Assembly: GCF_001447995.1 (NCBI RefSeq)
Contig: NZ_LDPE01000002.1
Span: 558,001 to 622,000 of the forward strand
Length of the DNA stretch: 64,000 bases
Source: Maribacter dokdonensis DSW-8
GTDB taxonomy: Bacteria; Bacteroidota; Bacteroidia; Flavobacteriales; Flavobacteriaceae
Reading direction: 5' to 3'
Each line of letters opens with the position of its first letter. The stretch's first letter is position 1. Shown here piece by piece: positions 60,385 through 64,000 of the stretch. Both the position numbers and the translations under genes were made by a program. The notes under the pieces were generated by a model. The model saw nothing but the letters and a program-made list of their open reading frames with translations, had not been told where the DNA came from and ran no database searches.

Positions 60385-61679
60385 TGCAGAAATATTGGGG
60401 TATAATCTTGGCTTTGACCGTAATGGTATCATGTAAAGATGCCGAAGTGCAAAAAAAAGATATCGCACAAGAAATAGGTGAAGTTGAAAAGCCGGTCTTA
60501 AATGAAAGATTTGGTTTTAATCTAGATGAATTTTATGTGAAACTAGATACCATTAAATACGGTGATAGTTTTGGTGAATTAATGCAGCAGCATAAAGTTG
60601 ATTACCCTAAGGTGGCGGCTATTTCAGAAAACTTTAGAGATAGTTTTGATGTGCGTAAAATACGCGTGGGAAAACCATATGTTATTTTGCAGTCCAAAGA
60701 TACCCTAGCACAGGCTCAAGTATTCATTTATGAAAATGACCCAATTAATTATACTGTGGTAGATTTGAGAGATACCGTTAAAGTATATAAGAATAAGAAT
60801 AAGGTAAAGTATGTGCAAAGAGAAGTTTCGGGGGTAATTGAATCTAGTTTATCCGAAGCAATATTGCAACAAGGGGTAGATTATAATGTAACCCACAACC
60901 TGGCAAATGTATATGCATGGACTATTGATTTCTCTAGATTACAAAAGAATGATAAGTTTAAAATCATTTATAACGAGAAATATATAAACGATACGGTATA
61001 TGCAGGTGCAGAGCCAATTGAGGCTGCATATTTTCAACATAATGGTAAGCCTATTTACGCCTTTGCCTATGAAAACGATTCACTAAGAAGTATAGTAGAT
61101 TATTTTGATGAAAATGCAAATAATCTTAGAAGAACGTTTTTAAGAATGCCCGTAGAATATGGCCGTCTATCTTCTAGATATAATCTAAAGAGAAGAATCA
61201 AATATTATGGCTATAAATTAAGACCACATAAAGGAACGGATTATGCGGCGCCGATAGGAACCCCTATAATGGCCACTGCAGATGGTACTGTAGTAGAGTC
61301 TACAAGAAGGGGTGGTAATGGTAAATATGTAAAGATCAGGCACAACGGTACCTATTCAACACAATACTTACATATGAAGGCACAAAATGTCAAAAAAGGA
61401 CAATTTGTACGCCAAGGTGATGTCATAGGTTGGATTGGAATGACAGGAAATACTGGTGGTCCACATGTATGTTATCGTTTTTGGAAAAATGGTAGGCAAG
61501 TAGATCCGTTAAAAGAAGAGTTACCGCAAGCAGAACCGCTGCACGACTCGTTAAAAGAAGATTACTTTACATATATATCAACATATAAAGAACAGTTAGA
61601 TTGTATAATATATCCTAAAGTTTTATTGGAAAACGAAGAGGACTTACTAACACTTAATCAAGAAAATGGCACTGAGTAA
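60384..61679 (+). CDS. M23-family peptidoglycan peptidase, lipoprotein
   Basis: The 431-residue protein has a lipobox-like Cys (TVMVSC at 12-17), a central OapA/LysM-like region, and a C-terminal M23 domain with zinc ligands in [17 protein letters not shown] and GPHVCYRF. It is expected to cut cell-wall cross-links in the periplasm. Its first base is the last base of the dioxygenase stop, and its end overlaps pgi by 14 bases. Confidence 0.9.
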   Translation: MQKYWGIILALTVMVSCKDAEVQKKDIAQEIGEVEKPVLNERFGFNLDEFYVKLDTIKYGDSFGELMQQHKVDYPKVAAISENFRDSFDVRKIRVGKPYVILQSKDTLAQAQVFIYENDPINYTVVDLRDTVKVYKNKNKVKYVQREVSGVIESSLSEAILQQGVDYNVTHNLANVYAWTIDFSRLQKNDKFKIIYNEKYINDTVYAGAEPIEAAYFQHNGKPIYAFAYENDSLRSIVDYFDENANNLRRTFLRMPVEYGRLSSRYNLKRRIKYYGYKLRPHKGTDYAAPIGTPIMATADGTVVESTRRGGNGKYVKIRHNGTYSTQYLHMKAQNVKKGQFVRQGDVIGWIGMTGNTGGPHVCYRFWKNGRQVDPLKEELPQAEPLHDSLKEDYFTYISTYKEQLDCIIYPKVLLENEEDLLTLNQENGTE

Positions 61680-63303
61680 AATAAATCCGCAACAAACAGA
61701 TATCTGGAAAAAATTAACTGCACACTTTGAGGAGACCAAAGGCACGCATTTAAGAACTTTATTTTCTTCCGATGCAAATAGGGCAGAGAAGTTTACACTT
61801 CAATGGAACGATTTTTTGTTCGATTATTCAAAGAATAGAATAACCGATGAAACTATGCAGTTGTTGCTGCAATTGGCAGATGAAGTAAATTTAAAAGGTG
61901 CTATAGATGATTATTATACTGGCGGTCATATCAATGAGACAGAAGGTAGGGCTGTGCTTCATACGGCATTGAGAGCAAAAAAAGATGATGAGGTGTTAGT
62001 GGATGGTGTTAATGTAATGCCAGAAGTTTATGAGGTTAAAGAGCATATTAAAGAATTTACCAATGCGGTAATAAGTGGTGAGTTAAAAGGTTATACCGGC
62101 AAACCTTTTACAGATGTGGTAAATATTGGTATTGGAGGCTCTGACCTTGGTCCTGCTATGGTAACGGAGGCGTTGAAGTTCTATAAGAATCATTTATCGG
62201 TTCATTTCGTAAGTAATGTAGATGGTGATCATGTTCATGAAATTTTAAAGAACTTAGATCCGGAAACTACCTTATTTGTAGTGGTTTCTAAAACATTTAC
62301 GACACAGGAGACCTTGAGCAATGCTACCACCATTAAAAAATGGTTTTTAAAGCATGGTACTCAAGAAGATATTGCCAAGCATTTTGCGGCGGTTTCTACC
62401 AACAGCGAGAAAATTGCTGAGTTTGGTATAGATGCTGCCAATGTATTCCCTATGTGGGATTGGGTAGGTGGAAGATTTTCACTGTGGAGTGCTGTAGGTT
62501 TAACAATAGCATTGGCAGTTGGTTATGATAATTTTAATGCTTTGCTAGAAGGCGCCCATGAAACGGATGTTCATTTCAAGGAAAGTGATTTTTCAGAAAA
62601 CATTCCCGTTGTCATGGCATTGTTGAGTGTATGGTATAATAATTTTTATGGAGCGGAAACAGAGGCAATAATTCCTTATGCACAACATTTAAGTAGATTC
62701 TCGGCATATTTACAACAGGGAATCATGGAAAGCAATGGTAAAAGTGTAGATAGGGCGGGTAATGCGGTTAATTATGAAACCGGAACAATTATTTGGGGAG
62801 AACCGGGTACAAATTCTCAGCATGCGTTCTTTCAATTGATTCACCAGGGCACAAAATTAATTCCAACAGATTTTATTGGGTTTAAGTATTCTTTACATGG
62901 AGATAAAGATCACCATAATAAGTTGATGGCAAATTATTTTGCCCAGACAGAAGCATTAATGAACGGTAAGACAAAGGATGAGGTGGTCAAGGAATTGAAA
63001 GAAAAAGACCTGACAGAATCTGAAATAGACAAGCTTGCTCCGTTCAAGGTTTTTGCCGGCAATAAACCTACCAATACTGTTTTAATAGATAAGCTAACGC
63101 CAAAATCTTTAGGAGCTTTAATAGCTTTGTATGAGCATAAAATATTTGTTCAAGGAATAATCTGGAACATTTTCAGCTATGATCAATGGGGTGTAGAACT
63201 AGGTAAACAGCTAGCTGGTACAATATTAAAGGATATTGAAAATTCTGAAATTTCTGATCACGACAGTTCTACATTGCGACTTTTACAATATTTTAAGAAA
63301 TAA
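61666..63303 (+). CDS. pgi: Glucose-6-phosphate isomerase
   Basis: The 545-residue enzyme interconverts glucose-6-phosphate and fructose-6-phosphate. It has [20 protein letters not shown], the [17 protein letters not shown] phosphate-binding segment, [12 protein letters not shown], and a late catalytic-site region FGIT-equivalent with HGDKDHHNK. The start inside the M23 gene gives the usual N-terminus. Apart from the repeats noted separately, the 170 bases after it show no terminator. Confidence 0.96.
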   Translation: MALSKINPQQTDIWKKLTAHFEETKGTHLRTLFSSDANRAEKFTLQWNDFLFDYSKNRITDETMQLLLQLADEVNLKGAIDDYYTGGHINETEGRAVLHTALRAKKDDEVLVDGVNVMPEVYEVKEHIKEFTNAVISGELKGYTGKPFTDVVNIGIGGSDLGPAMVTEALKFYKNHLSVHFVSNVDGDHVHEILKNLDPETTLFVVVSKTFTTQETLSNATTIKKWFLKHGTQEDIAKHFAAVSTNSEKIAEFGIDAANVFPMWDWVGGRFSLWSAVGLTIALAVGYDNFNALLEGAHETDVHFKESDFSENIPVVMALLSVWYNNFYGAETEAIIPYAQHLSRFSAYLQQGIMESNGKSVDRAGNAVNYETGTIIWGEPGTNSQHAFFQLIHQGTKLIPTDFIGFKYSLHGDKDHHNKLMANYFAQTEALMNGKTKDEVVKELKEKDLTESEIDKLAPFKVFAGNKPTNTVLIDKLTPKSLGALIALYEHKIFVQGIIWNIFSYDQWGVELGKQLAGTILKDIENSEISDHDSSTLRLLQYFKK

Positions 63304-63394
63304 TTTAGAATACAATAAAGATTTTCAAAAAAGGGTAACTATTTAATTTTCAAGTAAATCGTGTATGGTTTTTAGGTATTTTTGAGGTATTGAT

Positions 63395-63413
63395 TTAACG
63401 TTGTCTTAACGTT
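63395..63413. repeat. TTAACGTT direct repeat, 11-bp period, upstream of the TonB receptor gene
   Basis: TTAACGTT occurs at 63395-63402 and 63406-63413; each contains the palindrome AACGTT. The second copy lies 18 bases before a -7-like GACTTTTG (63432-63439), so the pair covers the -33 region and may be an operator or activator site. Confidence 0.6.
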
Positions 63414-63473
63414 AGAACTTTAAAAATACTTGACTTTTGCAGCAAGTTAAAAACTAAACAAATACTTGAAAAA

Positions 63474-64000
63474 ATGAGAAAAATGTATTTTGCATTAGCG
63501 GCATTTTTAATGACCGTAACTGCTTTTTCACAAGGATCTATTTCTGGTACTGTACTAGATGGCGACACAAACACTCCGTTGCCAGGAGCTACAGTAATGG
63601 TTAAAGGTACTACTAACGGAACATCAACTGATTTTGATGGAAACTTTACTATTAATGCAAGTGCCGAGTCTGGAACCTTAGTTGTTTCTTACATTGGTTT
63701 TAATTCTAAACAAGTTGCCTTTACTTCAACAGGTAACATTGGTTCAATTGTTTTGGAACCAAATGCTGAAGAGCTGGAGGGTGTTGTTGTAACAGGAATT
63801 TTAGATATTGCTAAGGATAGGGAAACTCCTGTGGCTGTTTCAACAATTAGAGCAGCTGAAATACAAGAAAAATTAGGTTCTCAAGAATTACCTGAAATAC
63901 TTAAGTCTACACCTTCTATTTACGCTACCAAAACAGGTGGTGGTTTTGGTGATGGTAGAGTTAACGTTAGAGGTTTCGATTCTAGAAACACCGCGGTAAT
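63474..64000 (+). CDS. TonB-dependent receptor (partial, C-terminus off the window)
   Basis: The 175 visible residues have a signal peptide (MYFALAAFLMTVTAFSQ), a carboxypeptidase-regulatory-like domain (ISGTVLDGDTNTPLPGATVMVKGT, then TDFDGNFTI) and the start of a plug (PVAVSTIRAAEIQEKLGSQELPEILKSTPS, RVNVRGFDSRN). This is the SusC/Oar-like receptor form of Bacteroidota. The ligand and any SusD partner lie beyond the window. The ATG has a further in-frame ATG three codons on. Confidence 0.93.
   Translation, partial: MRKMYFALAAFLMTVTAFSQGSISGTVLDGDTNTPLPGATVMVKGTTNGTSTDFDGNFTINASAESGTLVVSYIGFNSKQVAFTSTGNIGSIVLEPNAEELEGVVVTGILDIAKDRETPVAVSTIRAAEIQEKLGSQELPEILKSTPSIYATKTGGGFGDGRVNVRGFDSRNTAV

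Noticed and set aside
1..64000. tRNA, rRNA, insertion sequence, prophage or integron
   Set aside because: No cloverleaf, rRNA core, transposase, integrase or att-like repeats were seen by reading; gaps are short and genes are lineage-typical.

Overview
The window is AT-rich chromosomal DNA from a member of the Flavobacteriaceae (Bacteroidota), probably a marine genus of the Maribacter/Zobellia kind; the genus is a guess. Support comes from many promoters of the Bacteroidota type (TTG, about 20 bases, TAnnTTTG), a MoxR-DUF58-Bat operon, TonB-dependent receptors with a carboxypeptidase-regulatory-like N-domain, a class-2 isoleucyl-tRNA synthetase, and several lineage-typical lipoproteins. Both ends cut genes: a Bat VWA protein on the left and a TonB-dependent receptor on the right. 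I see no rRNA, tRNA, CRISPR array, insertion sequence or prophage.

Layout. 1-4987 (-): MoxR ATPase, DUF58 protein, membrane protein, BatA, BatB. 5159-7968 (+): aldo/keto reductase, SDR, AlbA_2 protein. 7955-10832 (-): fructokinase-like PfkB kinase and amylosucrase-type GH13 enzyme, a sucrose-use pair. 11018-15086 (+): SPFH/GYF_2 protein, double zinc-ribbon membrane protein, metallophosphatase, acyl-ACP desaturase. 15139-21920 (-): HhH membrane protein, double OmpA-like protein, ALDH7 dehydrogenase, 3-hydroxyanthranilate dioxygenase with DUF1304, two CAP lipoproteins, CvpA. 22504-26799: glycerol kinase, GlpD and GpsA. 26910-41361: mixed single genes and pairs (lipoproteins, AraC and GntR regulators, SulP transporter, thioredoxin, DsbA-like protein, cytochrome c, hydrolase, nitronate monooxygenase, thioesterase, EamA, ArsC/Spx). 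41446-47355 (+): Cys/Met-metabolism PLP enzyme, glutamate dehydrogenase, RecO and a TonB-dependent receptor. 48005-53161 (+): IleRS, DksA-like protein, DUF4097-like protein, LspA. 54202-63303 (+): UvrC, patatin-barrel protein, DUF3108 protein, tryptophan 2,3-dioxygenase, M23 peptidase, glucose-6-phosphate isomerase.

Most of this is ordinary core genome. Metabolically the genes link sucrose cleavage to fructose phosphorylation and hexose-phosphate isomerisation, glycerol to dihydroxyacetone phosphate, and tryptophan to kynurenine with a later ring-cleavage step at a separate locus.

The points most worth following are: (i) an IleRS whose HxGH signature reads GxHH, a swap linked to mupirocin hyper-resistance; (ii) two distant intergenic elements that share sequence and each end in a terminator, a candidate small-RNA family; (iii) the SPFH/zinc-ribbon/phosphatase cassette beside a desaturase; (iv) several operator-like repeats (21-bp and 11-bp direct repeats, a shared TTATCGATAA palindrome) and a pair of superimposed divergent promoters; (v) two unannotated microprotein candidates. 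All calls are from reading the sequence and translations; no database search was run.
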